In this document: piece by piece, positions 37,344-46,759 of the stretch
How positions within the stretch are numbered: position 1 is the stretch's first letter
How the letters are laid out: the number at the start of each line of letters is the position of its first letter
Assembly: GCF_007859815.1 (NCBI RefSeq)
Contig: NZ_SJPH01000011.1
Span: 1 to 64,000 of the forward strand
DNA length: 64,000 nucleotides
From: Botrimarina hoheduenensis
Lineage (GTDB): Bacteria > Planctomycetota > Planctomycetia > Pirellulales > Lacipirellulaceae
Direction of reading: 5' to 3'
Program-made: the position numbers and the translations under genes
The notes under the pieces: model-generated
Database searches by the model: none
What the model saw: the letters and a program-made list of their open reading frames with translations, nothing else
What the model was told of the DNA's origin: nothing

Positions 37344-37509
37344 GGACGGGGCGAGCCGATGTCAAGGATTGGCAGGTGCCTACTATGATCCATGGACGCC
37401 GGCCGCGCCGCAACCGAAGCTTAAAGGTGTTCAAGCGAACCGCGAGCTTGCCCTGAGACCGGGCCGCCGCACCGGCTCGCTTCTCTTCTACGACTCTTCG
37501 GACGGATCG

Positions 37510-38949
37510 ATGGACGGACAATCAGGCACGGACAACGAAGCTCAGCCGGGCGGCTCCTTCGCGAGCGTCGTGCCGCGCGAGTTTTGGTACCCCTTCGCGT
37601 TGGTCACCACGCTCTTCGCGCTGTGGGGCTTTGCGAACGACATCACCAACCCGTTGGTGAAGGCGTTCAAAGAGATCTTCTTGATCACCAACCAGCAGAG
37701 CAGCCTGGTCCAAACCGCCTTCTACGGCGGGTACGCGACCATGGCGATCCCCGCCGCGTTGGTGATCCGGAAATTCTCGTACAAGACGGGCATCTTGCTC
37801 GGGCTGAGCCTCTACGCGATCGGCGCGTTGCTCTTCATCCCGGCGAGCAACAACATGGCCTTCGGGCTGTTCTTGGTCGCCCTCTACGTGCTGACCTTCG
37901 GGCTGGCGTTCTTGGAGACCGCCGCGAACCCGTACATCCTGTCGATGGGCCCGCCGGAAACCGCGACGCGTCGGTTGAACTTCGCTCAGGCGTTCAACCC
38001 GATCGGTTCGCTGATCGGCATGATCGTGGCGAGCAACGTCGTGCTCGCGGGGCTGCAAGTCGGCGACTTCCGCCAGCAGCAGATGGACGCCCACCCCGAG
38101 TACGCGACCATGCTCCCCGGCGAGGTCGACGGCAAGGTCACCGAGGCCCTCGAGGCGTACGCCGAGAACGAGCCCGAGGCGCACGGCGAGATGCAATCGC
38201 ACGACCTCCGAGTCGTGCGGACGCCTTACGTCGTGATCGCGATGGTCGTGATCGGCGTGCTGTTGGTGTTCCTGCTGTCGAAGCTGCCCGACACGGGCCA
38301 CGAAGAGGACCCGATCCGCTTGACGGAGTTGCTGGGCCGCCTAGCGACGTTCCGCTACGTTGGCGGGGTGATCGCCCAGGCCTTCTACGTCGGCGCCCAG
38401 ATCATGTGCTGGACCTTCATCATCCACTACGGGGTGACCCTGCTCGGGCTGCCGGCCGCGATGGCCCAGAACTGGAACATCGCCGCGATGCTGACGTTCC
38501 TCGTCGGCCGCTGGCTCGGCACGATCTTCTTGCTGAGGCACGTCGACGCCGGCAAAGCGTTGGGGCTGCTCGCCGTCGGGGGCGCCGTGGCGACGCTCGG
38601 CGCAATCTTCACGCCGGGGCTGCCGGGCATCGTCTGCGTGGTCGCGATCTCGCTGTTCATGTCCGTTATGTTCCCAACGATCTACGGCCTCGCGCTATCA
38701 AACCTCACGCCGAATGACGCGAAGCTCGGCTCCGCGGGGCTAATCTTCGCCATCGTCGGCGGGGCTTTGATGCCGCCCCTGCAGGGGGGCGTCATCGACA
38801 CCGGCACGCTCTCTATTGGGCCGCTCGCCGTCCCGCTCGGCTTCCTCAGCAGCGAGCCGGTCCGGGCGTCGTTCGCCCTCCCGTTGGTCTGCTTCTTCGT
38901 GATTGCGGCGTACGGATTCGCTGTCGCAAGCAAACCGAAAGCTGAGTAG
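37510..38949 (+). CDS. fucP: FucP-type sugar:H+ symporter (MFS)
   Basis: A 479-aa inner-membrane permease with about 12 hydrophobic segments. Typical FucP-subfamily strings are LWGFANDITNPLVKAFKEIF, AFYGGYATMAIPAAL and FLETAANPYIL. A long hydrophilic loop (about residues 195-245) sits mid-protein, with acidic residues (EVDGKVTEALEAYAENEPEA). The start at 37510 follows an untranslated stretch; in-frame codons further upstream are not membrane-like. FucP of enteric bacteria carries L-fucose and also L-galactose. With the downstream enzymes, L-galactose is the more likely natural substrate here. It is the first gene of the catabolic operon and divergent from the AraC regulator. Confidence 0.88.
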   Translation: MDGQSGTDNEAQPGGSFASVVPREFWYPFALVTTLFALWGFANDITNPLVKAFKEIFLITNQQSSLVQTAFYGGYATMAIPAALVIRKFSYKTGILLGLSLYAIGALLFIPASNNMAFGLFLVALYVLTFGLAFLETAANPYILSMGPPETATRRLNFAQAFNPIGSLIGMIVASNVVLAGLQVGDFRQQQMDAHPEYATMLPGEVDGKVTEALEAYAENEPEAHGEMQSHDLRVVRTPYVVIAMVVIGVLLVFLLSKLPDTGHEEDPIRLTELLGRLATFRYVGGVIAQAFYVGAQIMCWTFIIHYGVTLLGLPAAMAQNWNIAAMLTFLVGRWLGTIFLLRHVDAGKALGLLAVGGAVATLGAIFTPGLPGIVCVVAISLFMSVMFPTIYGLALSNLTPNDAKLGSAGLIFAIVGGALMPPLQGGVIDTGTLSIGPLAVPLGFLSSEPVRASFALPLVCFFVIAAYGFAVASKPKAE

Positions 38950-39006
38950 TCCTGGCCGAAAGACGGCTTGGCATTCGACCGGACCCCTACCCCTGACCCC
39001 AATCGG

Positions 39007-40272
39007 ATGAGCACCCCCTATCCCACCACGATCGGCCTCGCTCCGTCGTTCGGATTCGGCGACCGAATCGGCTTGGCGACGCCGGGCCACGTCGCGGCGA
39101 TGCGACAAGCGGGCGAGGGCGTCACCGCGATGTTCGCGCAGCAGTCGATCCGCGAGATGACGCGGACCGGCCGGTCTCCCGACCGGGTCATGGGCGACGC
39201 GATGAGCGCCCTGCTCGGCGCGAATTGGCAGCGGCCGCACGCCGCCGACGCGGACCATCTGAAGACTCTTGCCGACATCGACATGACGGCCGATGTCGGC
39301 TTCACGTTCTTCACGCTCGATCCGTCAGGCGACGTCGATCAGCGGGCGGACGACTATAGCGCGTCGGATGTCGACGAGAAGTTCGCGACACTCAGAGAGT
39401 CAGCCCGATGGGTCCCCGATTACGTCGGGCGAGACGTCACGCTACCGAACGGGACACGCCTCGAATTCGACGAAGCCTCAGTCAAGCGGGCCGCCGTGAA
39501 ATACGGCGCCGCGATCGATACGGCCGTCGCACTGGGGGCTCACGTCGCAAAGGTGCAGGAGGCGGCCGGTCGGCCCTACGAGATCGAGTTGAGCGTCGAT
39601 GAGACGGACCAGCCGACAACGCTCGTCGAGCACTACATCATCGCCGAGCTATGCCTCTCCCAGGGGATGAAGCTGGTTTCGCTTGCCCCGCGATTCGTCG
39701 GCAAGCTCGAGAAGGGCGTCGACTACATCGGCGACGTGTCTGCCCTCGAAGCGTCGCTCGCCGACCACGCGGCGATCGCCAAGAGCCTCGGCCCGTACAA
39801 GCTGAGCCTGCACTCGGGCTCGGACAAGCTGTCGATGTACCCGGCCCTGGCGCGCGCGACCGAGGGCCGCTTCCACGTGAAGACGGCCGGCACCTCGTAC
39901 CTCGAAGCGGTCCGCGTCGCGGCGCTCGAAGAGCCCGAGCTGTTCCGCGACCTCATCCGTTTCGCGCGGGAGCGCTACGACACCGATCGGGCCACCTACC
40001 ACGTCCACGCCACGCTCGCGTCGGCGCCCGAGCCGTCGTCCGATGTCAGCGACCAGCAGCTGCAGGACGCGTACCTCGAGAATTGGGAGACGGTCCCCGG
40101 CGGCGCCGGCTTCACGGCGGCGGGTCGCCAGATCCTCCACTGCACGTTCGGCTCGACGCTTACCGATGAGCTGCTGGGCCCCGCGCTAAGGGAGTGCTTG
40201 GAGAGCAACCTGGGCTCCTACACGGCCGTACTGTGCGAGCACTTCTCGCGACATCTCGAAGCCCTTCGCTGA
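39007..40272 (+). CDS. uxaE: UxaE-like tagaturonate epimerase family protein
   Basis: A 421-aa cytoplasmic enzyme of the UxaE family, whose founding members interconvert D-tagaturonate and D-fructuronate. Recognisable stretches are PSFGFGDRIGLATPGH at the N-terminus, HAADADHLKTLADID, FTFFTLDPSGDV, and LSLHSGSDKLSMYPAL, with YHVHATLA and ENWETVPGGAGF near the end. It lies 57 bp after the permease and 7 bp before the aldo-keto reductase. Its presence is the key hint that the operon ends in hexuronates and not in deoxy-sugar acids: an L-galactonate 5-dehydrogenase would make D-tagaturonate, which this enzyme would turn into D-fructuronate. The family call is firm; the substrate is inferred. Confidence 0.82.
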   Translation: MSTPYPTTIGLAPSFGFGDRIGLATPGHVAAMRQAGEGVTAMFAQQSIREMTRTGRSPDRVMGDAMSALLGANWQRPHAADADHLKTLADIDMTADVGFTFFTLDPSGDVDQRADDYSASDVDEKFATLRESARWVPDYVGRDVTLPNGTRLEFDEASVKRAAVKYGAAIDTAVALGAHVAKVQEAAGRPYEIELSVDETDQPTTLVEHYIIAELCLSQGMKLVSLAPRFVGKLEKGVDYIGDVSALEASLADHAAIAKSLGPYKLSLHSGSDKLSMYPALARATEGRFHVKTAGTSYLEAVRVAALEEPELFRDLIRFARERYDTDRATYHVHATLASAPEPSSDVSDQQLQDAYLENWETVPGGAGFTAAGRQILHCTFGSTLTDELLGPALRECLESNLGSYTAVLCEHFSRHLEALR

Positions 40273-40279
40273 GCGATCC

Positions 40280-41332
40280 ATGAGCGAAGTTTCGGAAACG
40301 ACCGACGTGAAGAGCGGGCGCGGACTGAACCGGCTGCCGCTCGTTGTTTATGGGTCGAGTGCGCTGGGCAACCTCTTCAGAGCGTTGCCCGACGAGCACA
40401 AGATCGACATCGTCCGCGCGTGGCTCTCCACCGGCGACCAACCAGCGGTGATCGACTCGGCCGGCAAGTACGGTGCCGGGATGGCGCTCGAGGTGCTCGG
40501 GACCTGCCTCCGCCGCCTCGACGCACCCGCCGATTCGGTGCGTATCGGGGTGAAGCTCGGTTGGCGACGCGTACCGTTGACCACCGACGAGCCGACCTTC
40601 GAGTCCGGCGCCTGGGTCGGACTGACGCACGACGCGGAGCAGTGCATCAGCGCGTCCGGCATCCGCGCGTGCTACGAGCAGAGCCTTGAGCTGCTCGGCG
40701 AGCCCTACCGGCCCGGCATGGTCTCCGTCCACGACCCCGACGAGTACCTCGACGCCGCGTCGGACAAAGCCGACCGCGAAAAGCGGCTCAGCGACGTCCT
40801 CGAAGCCTACCAAGAACTCGCCAAGATCCGTGAAACGACCCCCGGCGGAACGATCGGTGTCGGTACGAAAGACTGGCGCGTCGCCCAGCAGCTCGACACC
40901 GAGGTCGCCCTCGACTGGGTCATGCTCGCCAACTGCGTCACTGCGTACACGCACGAACCCGCCGCGCTCGAGTTTATCGCGGGCCTCGCCGAGCGAGGCG
41001 TGCCGGTGATCAACTCGGGCGTCTTCAACGCTGGGTTCTTGGTGGGCGGCGACTACTTCGACTACCGGTTGCCGAGCGCGACCGAAGACGCCGCCTTGTT
41101 CCGCTGGCGTGAAGCGTTCTTCGCGCTTTGCGAGCGGCACGACGTCGCGCCGTCGCACGCCTGCATCCGCTTCGGTCTGTCCCCGCCCGGCGTCGTGTCG
41201 GTCGCTTTGAACACGACGAACCCCGATCGGGTCGCGGAGAACCTTCGGTTCGCCTCGACCGCGTTGCCCCGGTCGTTCTGGGACGACGCCCGCGCGGCGG
41301 AGCTGATCTCCGACGACTACACTCACGTTTAG
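40280..41332 (+). CDS. Aldo-keto reductase, probable L-galactose/L-fucose dehydrogenase
   Basis: A 350-aa NAD(P)-dependent enzyme of the D-threo-aldose 1-dehydrogenase group, oxidising L-fucose or L-galactose at C1 to the lactone. The first strand reads RLPLVVYGSSALGNLF. The catalytic area shows D-S-A-G-K-Y with the usual tyrosine, and the active-site histidine is in MVSVHDPDEYL. Cofactor-end motifs are GTIGVGTKDW and INSGVFNAGFLVGG. The length is normal for the group. It is 7 bp from the preceding gene and 48 bp before the mutarotase gene. The specificity for L-galactose over L-fucose is inferred from the operon. Confidence 0.85.
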   Translation: MSEVSETTDVKSGRGLNRLPLVVYGSSALGNLFRALPDEHKIDIVRAWLSTGDQPAVIDSAGKYGAGMALEVLGTCLRRLDAPADSVRIGVKLGWRRVPLTTDEPTFESGAWVGLTHDAEQCISASGIRACYEQSLELLGEPYRPGMVSVHDPDEYLDAASDKADREKRLSDVLEAYQELAKIRETTPGGTIGVGTKDWRVAQQLDTEVALDWVMLANCVTAYTHEPAALEFIAGLAERGVPVINSGVFNAGFLVGGDYFDYRLPSATEDAALFRWREAFFALCERHDVAPSHACIRFGLSPPGVVSVALNTTNPDRVAENLRFASTALPRSFWDDARAAELISDDYTHV

Positions 41333-41380
41333 AATGCGTGCCGCTGCGAACCGCCCCCGACAAGAGCCCCCCACCGTTCG

Positions 41381-41770
41381 ATGATCCGCCACGGCATCCT
41401 CAACCCGGCCATCGCGTCGCTGCTGCGACGGGTGCGGCACACCAACACGCTGGTGATCGCCGACCGCGGCTTCCCCTCGTGGCCAGGCGTCGAGACGATC
41501 GACCTCAGCCTCGTCGATGACGTGCCGACGGTGCTCCAGGTGCTCGACGCGTTGCGCGAGAATTTCGTGGTTGGGCCGGCTTGGATGGCGAACGAGTTCC
41601 TGACCGCCAACGATCAGCCGACACGCGAAGCGTTCGCCGCGGCGCTCGCCAGCACCGAGCTGACGCACGAGCCGCACGTCGCGCTGAAGCAACGCGTGCC
41701 GGGGGCGATCGGCCTGATCCGCACCGGCGACACGACCCAGTACGCAAACGTGGTCCTGGAGTCCGCATGA
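41381..41770 (+). CDS. RbsD/FucU-family sugar mutarotase
   Basis: A 129-aa small cytoplasmic protein matching RbsD/FucU, which speeds interconversion of sugar anomers after uptake. Marks are IRHGILNPAIASLL with the conserved histidine, LVIADRGFPSWP, and the C-terminal IRTGDTTQYANVVL. The family usually stands beside permease and first-step enzyme genes, as here. It would provide the anomer needed by the dehydrogenase. The stop overlaps the start of the lactonase gene (ATGA). Confidence 0.87.
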   Translation: MIRHGILNPAIASLLRRVRHTNTLVIADRGFPSWPGVETIDLSLVDDVPTVLQVLDALRENFVVGPAWMANEFLTANDQPTREAFAAALASTELTHEPHVALKQRVPGAIGLIRTGDTTQYANVVLESA

Positions 41771-42609
41771 TCCTCGATTCCCACCACCACCTCTGGCGGT
41801 ACAGCCCCGCGGAGTACGGCTGGATCTCCGCAGAGATGAGCGTGCTGGCGCGCGACTTTGGGGTCGCGGACCTTGAAGCGGCCGCCGCGTCGTACGGCGT
41901 GGTCGGCTCGGTCGCGGTCCAGGCGCGGCAGACCGTCGAAGAAACCGGTGCCCTCCTCACGATCGCCGAGAGCGGATCGTTCATCCGGGGCGTGGTCGGC
42001 TGGGCGCCGCTCGCGGACCCCGCGATCGCGGAGACGCTCGACGGCTGGGCCGGCCGGCCCAAGCTCCGTGGCATCCGCCACGTCGTGCAGGACGAACCCG
42101 ACGACGCGTTCCTCGATCGGCCCGACTTCAACCGGGGCGTCGCGGAGGTGCTGCGGCGCGGGCTGACCTACGACCTGTTGATCTTCGCGAAGCAACTGCC
42201 CGCGGCATTGCGGTTCGTCGATCGGCACCCGGAGGGCCGCATCGTGCTGGACCACATCGCGAAGCCTTCGATCAAGGAAGGCTTGATCCAGGACTGGCGG
42301 GCCCAGCTCACCGAGCTGGCTCGCCGACCGAACGTCACCTGCAAGGTGTCGGGCGTCGTCACCGAAGCCGACTGGAACGATTGGACGGAAACCCAGGTGC
42401 GGCCCTACCTGGACGCGGCGCTCGAGGCCTTCGGCCCCGAGCGGCTGATGTACGGCTCCGACTGGCCGGTCTGCTTGCTAGCGACTGACTACCCGCGTTG
42501 GCTCCGGCTGACGCAAGCCTGGGTCGCCGACTGGTCCGAGAGCCAGCGCGAGTCGTTCTTCTCGGGCGCCGCGACTGCCGCCTACCAACTAAACGAGGCC
42601 TCAGCGTGA
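41767..42609 (+). CDS. COG3618 amidohydrolase, sugar-lactone hydrolase
   Basis: A 280-aa metal-dependent hydrolase of the group containing L-fucono-1,5-lactonase and related L-galactonolactonases. The N-terminal HxH metal motif is in [12 protein letters not shown]. Further conserved parts are IVLDHIAKP with its histidine, VTCKVSGV, and the C-terminal aspartate in MYGSDWPV. I chose the ATG at 41767, which overlaps the preceding stop, over an open stretch upstream. It would open L-galactono-1,5-lactone to L-galactonate. It overlaps the next gene by GTGA, so expression is coupled. Confidence 0.87.
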   Translation: MILDSHHHLWRYSPAEYGWISAEMSVLARDFGVADLEAAAASYGVVGSVAVQARQTVEETGALLTIAESGSFIRGVVGWAPLADPAIAETLDGWAGRPKLRGIRHVVQDEPDDAFLDRPDFNRGVAEVLRRGLTYDLLIFAKQLPAALRFVDRHPEGRIVLDHIAKPSIKEGLIQDWRAQLTELARRPNVTCKVSGVVTEADWNDWTETQVRPYLDAALEAFGPERLMYGSDWPVCLLATDYPRWLRLTQAWVADWSESQRESFFSGAATAAYQLNEASA

Positions 42610-43628
42610 AGGCGATCGAAATCACCGAGCCGAACGCCGTCCGGATCATCGAGCGGCCCGATCCCACCCCCGGACCCGGGGAGGTGCTGTTGCAGATCGA
42701 CACGGTTGGTTACTGCGGGACCGACCTGAGCACGTTCCGCGGCCGCAACCCGTTGGTCACCTATCCCCGCGTCCCGGGCCACGAAGTTGCCGCCACCGTG
42801 CTCGGCGACGGCGGCGAAGCCGGCGATTGGAAGGCGGGCGAGTCGGTCCTCGTCTTCCCGTACACCGAGTGCGGCGCCTGCGCGTCGTGCTTCGCGGGCC
42901 GGCCCAACTGCTGCCAGCACAACCAGACGCTGGGCGTCCAACGCGACGGCTTGCTCGCTGAGCAAGCCGTTGTGCCGCACGCAAAGCTGATGCGGGCCGA
43001 AGGCTTGTCCGCCCGGGAGCTGGCCCTGGTCGAGCCGCTCACGGTCGGCGCCCACGCCGCGGCCCGCGGGGCGGTCGCCGAGGGCGAGGTCGTCGCGGTG
43101 TTCGGGTGCGGCGCCATCGGCCTGGGGGCCGTCGCGGCGGCGGCTAACCTGGGCGCGACGGTCGTTGCAATCGACGTCGATGATCGCAAGCTGTCGATCG
43201 CCGAGGCGTGCGGCGCCGCGATCAGCGTCAACTCTTCGAAGGACGACCTCGCGGCCCGCTTGAGCGACGCGACCCAGGACCACGGGCCCTCGGTCGTCAT
43301 CGAAGCGGTCGGTCTCCCCGAGACCTTCCGGGCCGCGGTTGAACTGGTCTCGTTCGCCGGGCGCGTGGTTTACGTCGGCTACGCGAAGCAGCCCGTCGAG
43401 TACGAGACCAAGTGGTTCGTCATGAAGGAACTCGATATCCGCGGCTCCCGCAACGCGTTGGCGGCCGACTTCCAGAGCGTCATCGAGATGCTCCGCGCGG
43501 GCCGCGTCCCGACGACCGAGATCGTCACGCACGAGACCACGCTCGCCGACGCGCCAAAGGCTTTGGAGGATTGGAGCGCCGCTCCCGGCGAAGTCACCAA
43601 GGTCCACGTGCGTGTCGCCGCGTCGTGA
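42606..43628 (+). CDS. Zinc-dependent alcohol dehydrogenase, probable L-galactonate 5-dehydrogenase
   Basis: A 340-aa medium-chain dehydrogenase. The GTG start at 42606 overlaps the lactonase stop (GTGA). The catalytic zinc site is C37, H59, E60 ([16 protein letters not shown]). The structural zinc site is C89, C92, C95, C103 in [16 protein letters not shown]. The nucleotide-binding loop is [15 protein letters not shown]. It resembles the sorbitol/L-galactonate dehydrogenase branch (YjjN/LgoD-like), which oxidises L-galactonate to D-tagaturonate. Since a tagaturonate epimerase is encoded in the same operon, that reaction fits best. A keto-deoxy-fuconate dehydrogenase, the alternative in a fucose pathway, would normally be a short-chain enzyme. 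Confidence 0.82.
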   Translation: MKAIEITEPNAVRIIERPDPTPGPGEVLLQIDTVGYCGTDLSTFRGRNPLVTYPRVPGHEVAATVLGDGGEAGDWKAGESVLVFPYTECGACASCFAGRPNCCQHNQTLGVQRDGLLAEQAVVPHAKLMRAEGLSARELALVEPLTVGAHAAARGAVAEGEVVAVFGCGAIGLGAVAAAANLGATVVAIDVDDRKLSIAEACGAAISVNSSKDDLAARLSDATQDHGPSVVIEAVGLPETFRAAVELVSFAGRVVYVGYAKQPVEYETKWFVMKELDIRGSRNALAADFQSVIEMLRAGRVPTTEIVTHETTLADAPKALEDWSAAPGEVTKVHVRVAAS

Positions 43629-43793
43629 CTCCGGTCGTTTGCGGGCTGGCGATTCGCGTGGTCATCGAGTCACAACTATTCTGGTAACAACCGAACCAGC
43701 GAATCCAAGCAGTCCGACCAAGGGTCGGATTAGCGGGTCGGCTCCCAGCGAACCTTGGGCCGATCCTTCTCGAATCCATCGTCTCCTCAACCC
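43629..43793. other. Intergenic region at the end of the catabolic operon
   Basis: 165 bp with a perfect 7-bp hairpin (tccgacc at 43713-43719, ggtcgga at 43723-43729, loop aag) and no T-run. It may end the L-galactose operon transcript. The promoter of the following oxidoreductase gene should also lie here. Confidence 0.4.
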
Positions 43794-45215
43794 ATGAGCA
43801 CCATGAGCAACTTCGCAACCAATCGACGTGGTTTCCTCGGGGCGGGCGTTGGCCTCGCTTCGTTAGGGATGACGCGCCATGCAGCGGCCGAGGCCTCTCG
43901 CTCGGCGACGCGGGCCCGTCGCGACGGGTTGACCTACGCGTCGATCGGCGTCGGGCTGCAAGGCAAGGGCTTGATGCGTGGGGCCGCCTACTTCGCCACC
44001 TGCGCCGCGATCTGCGACGCCGACGCCTCGCACCTGCGGGTCGCGGAGAAGAACCTGAGCGACCACTACCGCGAGAAGAAGCTCGCGGCACCCCGGCCCG
44101 ACTTGTGCGAGGACTACCGGCGGGTCTTGGACCGTCGCGACATCGACGTGGTCGTGATCGCGACCCCCGACCACTGGCACACGAAGATCGTCATCGAGGC
44201 CCTGCACGCCGGCAAGGACGTCTACTGCGAGAAGCCGCTCACGCTGACCGTCGCCGAGGGCCGCCAGATCCTCGACGCGCTCGAAGCGACCGGCCGCGTC
44301 ATGCAGGTCGGCACGCAACAGCGTTCGGGCAAGGGCTTCCAAACCGCCGCGGCGATGGTCCGCGACGGGCGCGTCGGCAAGATCAGCCGTGTAACGTGCA
44401 GCCTCGACGGGGCGCCGGGCTCGCCGGTCTTGCCGGTCGCTTCGCCCCCCGCGGAACTCAACTGGAACCGCTGGCTGGGGCCGGCGCCCTACGTCCCCTA
44501 CCGCCAAGGCGAAGCGCCCAACGGCGGTTACGGCGGGCAGTTTCCCCGCAGCCGCGCCCACGCCCACTTCCGCTGGTGGTACGAGTACTCTGGCGGCAAG
44601 CTGACCGACTGGGGCGCGCACCACGTCGACATCGCGATGTGGGCGCTCAACAAGCAGGGCTGCGACCTCGGTCCATATCGCGTCGAGCCGATGATGGCGG
44701 AGCACCCGGTCGAGTTTGTCGACGGCATGCCCGCCCAAGACGACCGCTTCAACACGGCGACCGAGTTCAAGATCCGCGTCACGTTCGGCGACGGGACCGA
44801 ACTCGACATTCGCAACTCGGCGGTCGATGACCTCGGCTTCCGCAACGGCGTCATGGTCCAAGGCGACGCGGGCCGCTTCCTCGTCAACCGCTCGAAGCTC
44901 GTCGGCAAGCCGGTCGAGGAGCTCGAGAGCGCCCCGCTACCGGAATCGGCATACAAGGCGCTCCACCTGGACGCCCAGCCCGGTGGGCTTTGGCACATGG
45001 ATAATTTCTTCCGCAGCGTGCGTGGCGAGACGACGCCGATCTCCGACGTCGCGTCGCATCACCAGCACCTGACAGTCTGCCACGTGGCGAACCTCGCGAT
45101 TCGTCTCGGACGGACGCTCACGTTCGACCCGGCCGCCGAGCGGTTCGTCGGGGACGAACAAGCCGACGCGATGCTCGAGCGGGCGCCGCGCGAAGGGTTC
45201 GAGATCAACGCCTGA
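43794..45215 (+). CDS. Tat-exported Gfo/Idh/MocA-family oxidoreductase
   Basis: A 473-aa protein with a twin-arginine signal (TNRRGFLGAGVGLASLG, about residues 9-25). The Rossmann part (about 40-165) has YASIGVGLQGKGL, VVVIATPDHWH and the family's conserved EKPL in VYCEKPLTLT. The C-terminal Gfo/Idh domain follows, with WWYEYSGGKLTDWGAHHVDI. The start at 43794 was picked to include the Tat motif. Exported members abound in planctomycetes; some relatives act as NAD-bound glycosidases (GH109-like) and others are uncharacterised. It is coupled to the next sulfatase gene by TGATG. A glycosidase or redox role on galactan fragments in the periplasm is possible. Confidence 0.87.
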   Translation: MSTMSNFATNRRGFLGAGVGLASLGMTRHAAAEASRSATRARRDGLTYASIGVGLQGKGLMRGAAYFATCAAICDADASHLRVAEKNLSDHYREKKLAAPRPDLCEDYRRVLDRRDIDVVVIATPDHWHTKIVIEALHAGKDVYCEKPLTLTVAEGRQILDALEATGRVMQVGTQQRSGKGFQTAAAMVRDGRVGKISRVTCSLDGAPGSPVLPVASPPAELNWNRWLGPAPYVPYRQGEAPNGGYGGQFPRSRAHAHFRWWYEYSGGKLTDWGAHHVDIAMWALNKQGCDLGPYRVEPMMAEHPVEFVDGMPAQDDRFNTATEFKIRVTFGDGTELDIRNSAVDDLGFRNGVMVQGDAGRFLVNRSKLVGKPVEELESAPLPESAYKALHLDAQPGGLWHMDNFFRSVRGETTPISDVASHHQHLTVCHVANLAIRLGRTLTFDPAAERFVGDEQADAMLERAPREGFEINA

Positions 45216-46759
45216 TGATCGATGCACCCCCTCGACGCCTCGTGCGATTCACGGCGGCGTTCGCTGCGGCGTTGTCGTGCAACGGCTTTGGCGACGCCGA
45301 CGCGGACACCAGTGCTGACGCCGGCGCTTCGCTTAGCGGGTCGCGCGCGAACATCGTCCTCGTGATCACCGACGACCAGGGCTACGCCCAACTCGGGCGG
45401 CACGGCCACCCGTGGCTGCGGACGCCGAGCATGGATCGGCTGCACGACCAGAGCGTCCGGTTCGACCGGTTCCTCGTCAGCCCGACCTGTGCCCCGACCC
45501 GGGCGGCGCTGATGACCGGGCGGCACCCGATGCGGAACGGCATCACGCACACGATCCTCGACAGGGAACGGCTCGCAATCGATGCGGTCACCCTGCCGGA
45601 GGTGCTGGGCAAGGCCGGTTACCGCTCGGGCATCTTCGGCAAGTGGCACCTGGGAGACGAAGACGCCTATCAGCCACAGAACCGCGGTTTCGACGAGGCC
45701 TTCATCCACGGCGCGGGCGGCATCGGTCAAGCGTACGGCGGCTCCTGTGCCGACGCGCCCGGCAACCGGTACTTCGACCCGACCGTGCGCCACAACGGAC
45801 AGTTCGTGCGGACCGAGGGTTTCTGCACGGACGTCTTCTTCACCGCGGCGATCGACTGGGTCCGCGCCCAGGCCGAGGAAGATCGCCCGTTCTTCGCTTA
45901 CGTCGCGACGAACGCGCCGCACGGGCCGTTCCTGGCACCGGACGCCAACGCCGACCGGTTCCGTGCCCTCGGTATGGAGGAGAGCCACGCCGGGTTCTAC
46001 GGCATGATCGAGAACCTCGACGAGAACCTCGGGCGGCTGATGGCCGAGATCGATCGCCTCGGCATCGCCGACGAGACCGTGCTGATCTTCATGTCGGACA
46101 ACGGGACCGTTTACAACGGCGCTGGCGAAGCGGGCGCCGAGCTGGGGCGTGACGCGTCCGGCGCACCGCTCGCGGCCTTCAACGGTCGGATGCGAGGCTA
46201 CAAGGGGAGCGTCGAAGAGGGGGGCGTCCGCGTGCCGTTCTTCTGGCGCGGGCCGGGCGCCTCGCGCGACGGCCGGACGATCGACGCGGTCACCGCTCAC
46301 CTCGACCTCGCGCCGACGCTCGCCCAAGTCGCGGGCGTTGAGTTCCCGGGCGATCAGGTCGAGGGGCACAGCCTGCTGCCGCTGATCGAAGAGCCCGACG
46401 CTCCCTGGCCGGATCGCTACTTGTTCAACCACGTCGGTCGATGGCCGTTGGGCGACGAGCCGAACGATCACCGCGACAAGGGCTATGCGATCCGCGGCCC
46501 GCGGTTCCGCCTGGTCGGCGCCGATCGCCTGTACGACATGCAAGCCGACCCCGATCAGAAACGCAACGTGATCGACCAGCATCCAGAGGCGGTCGCCTCG
46601 ATGACCGCCGCCTACAGGCAATGGTGGGACGCCACCCGACCGCTGATGGTCAACGAGAAGAAGCCGCTCGCCCCAAAGCGGCCCTTCCACGAAGCCTACC
46701 GGCAGCAAGTCCGCGACGGCGGCATCCCCCCCTGGCGGGCGATTCGCTCGAACGACTAG
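45215..46759 (+). CDS. S1-family sulfatase
   Basis: A 514-aa sulfatase starting within the preceding stop (TGATG). The N-terminus (RFTAAFAAALSCNGFG, then a run rich in Asp/Ala) is hydrophobic with a cysteine and may be a signal or lipoprotein-like leader. The formylglycine motif is C92-A-P-T-R in SPTCAPTRAALMTGRHP. The metal-binding strings are IVLVITDDQGY and IFMSDNGTVY; FGKWHLGDE and YKGSVEEGGVRVPFFW are also family-typical. It belongs to the arylsulfatase-like subfamily containing the GxxEGG loop, different from the other three. The regiospecificity is unknown. It ends its two-gene operon, followed by a long gene-free stretch. Confidence 0.92.
   Translation: MIDAPPRRLVRFTAAFAAALSCNGFGDADADTSADAGASLSGSRANIVLVITDDQGYAQLGRHGHPWLRTPSMDRLHDQSVRFDRFLVSPTCAPTRAALMTGRHPMRNGITHTILDRERLAIDAVTLPEVLGKAGYRSGIFGKWHLGDEDAYQPQNRGFDEAFIHGAGGIGQAYGGSCADAPGNRYFDPTVRHNGQFVRTEGFCTDVFFTAAIDWVRAQAEEDRPFFAYVATNAPHGPFLAPDANADRFRALGMEESHAGFYGMIENLDENLGRLMAEIDRLGIADETVLIFMSDNGTVYNGAGEAGAELGRDASGAPLAAFNGRMRGYKGSVEEGGVRVPFFWRGPGASRDGRTIDAVTAHLDLAPTLAQVAGVEFPGDQVEGHSLLPLIEEPDAPWPDRYLFNHVGRWPLGDEPNDHRDKGYAIRGPRFRLVGADRLYDMQADPDQKRNVIDQHPEAVASMTAAYRQWWDATRPLMVNEKKPLAPKRPFHEAYRQQVRDGGIPPWRAIRSND

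Noticed and set aside
37510..43628. Annotation as an L-fucose catabolic operon
   Set aside because: The permease, AKR, mutarotase and lactonase would fit. But fuconate dehydratase, keto-deoxy-fuconate dehydrogenase and hydrolase are missing, while a tagaturonate epimerase and a zinc dehydrogenase are present.
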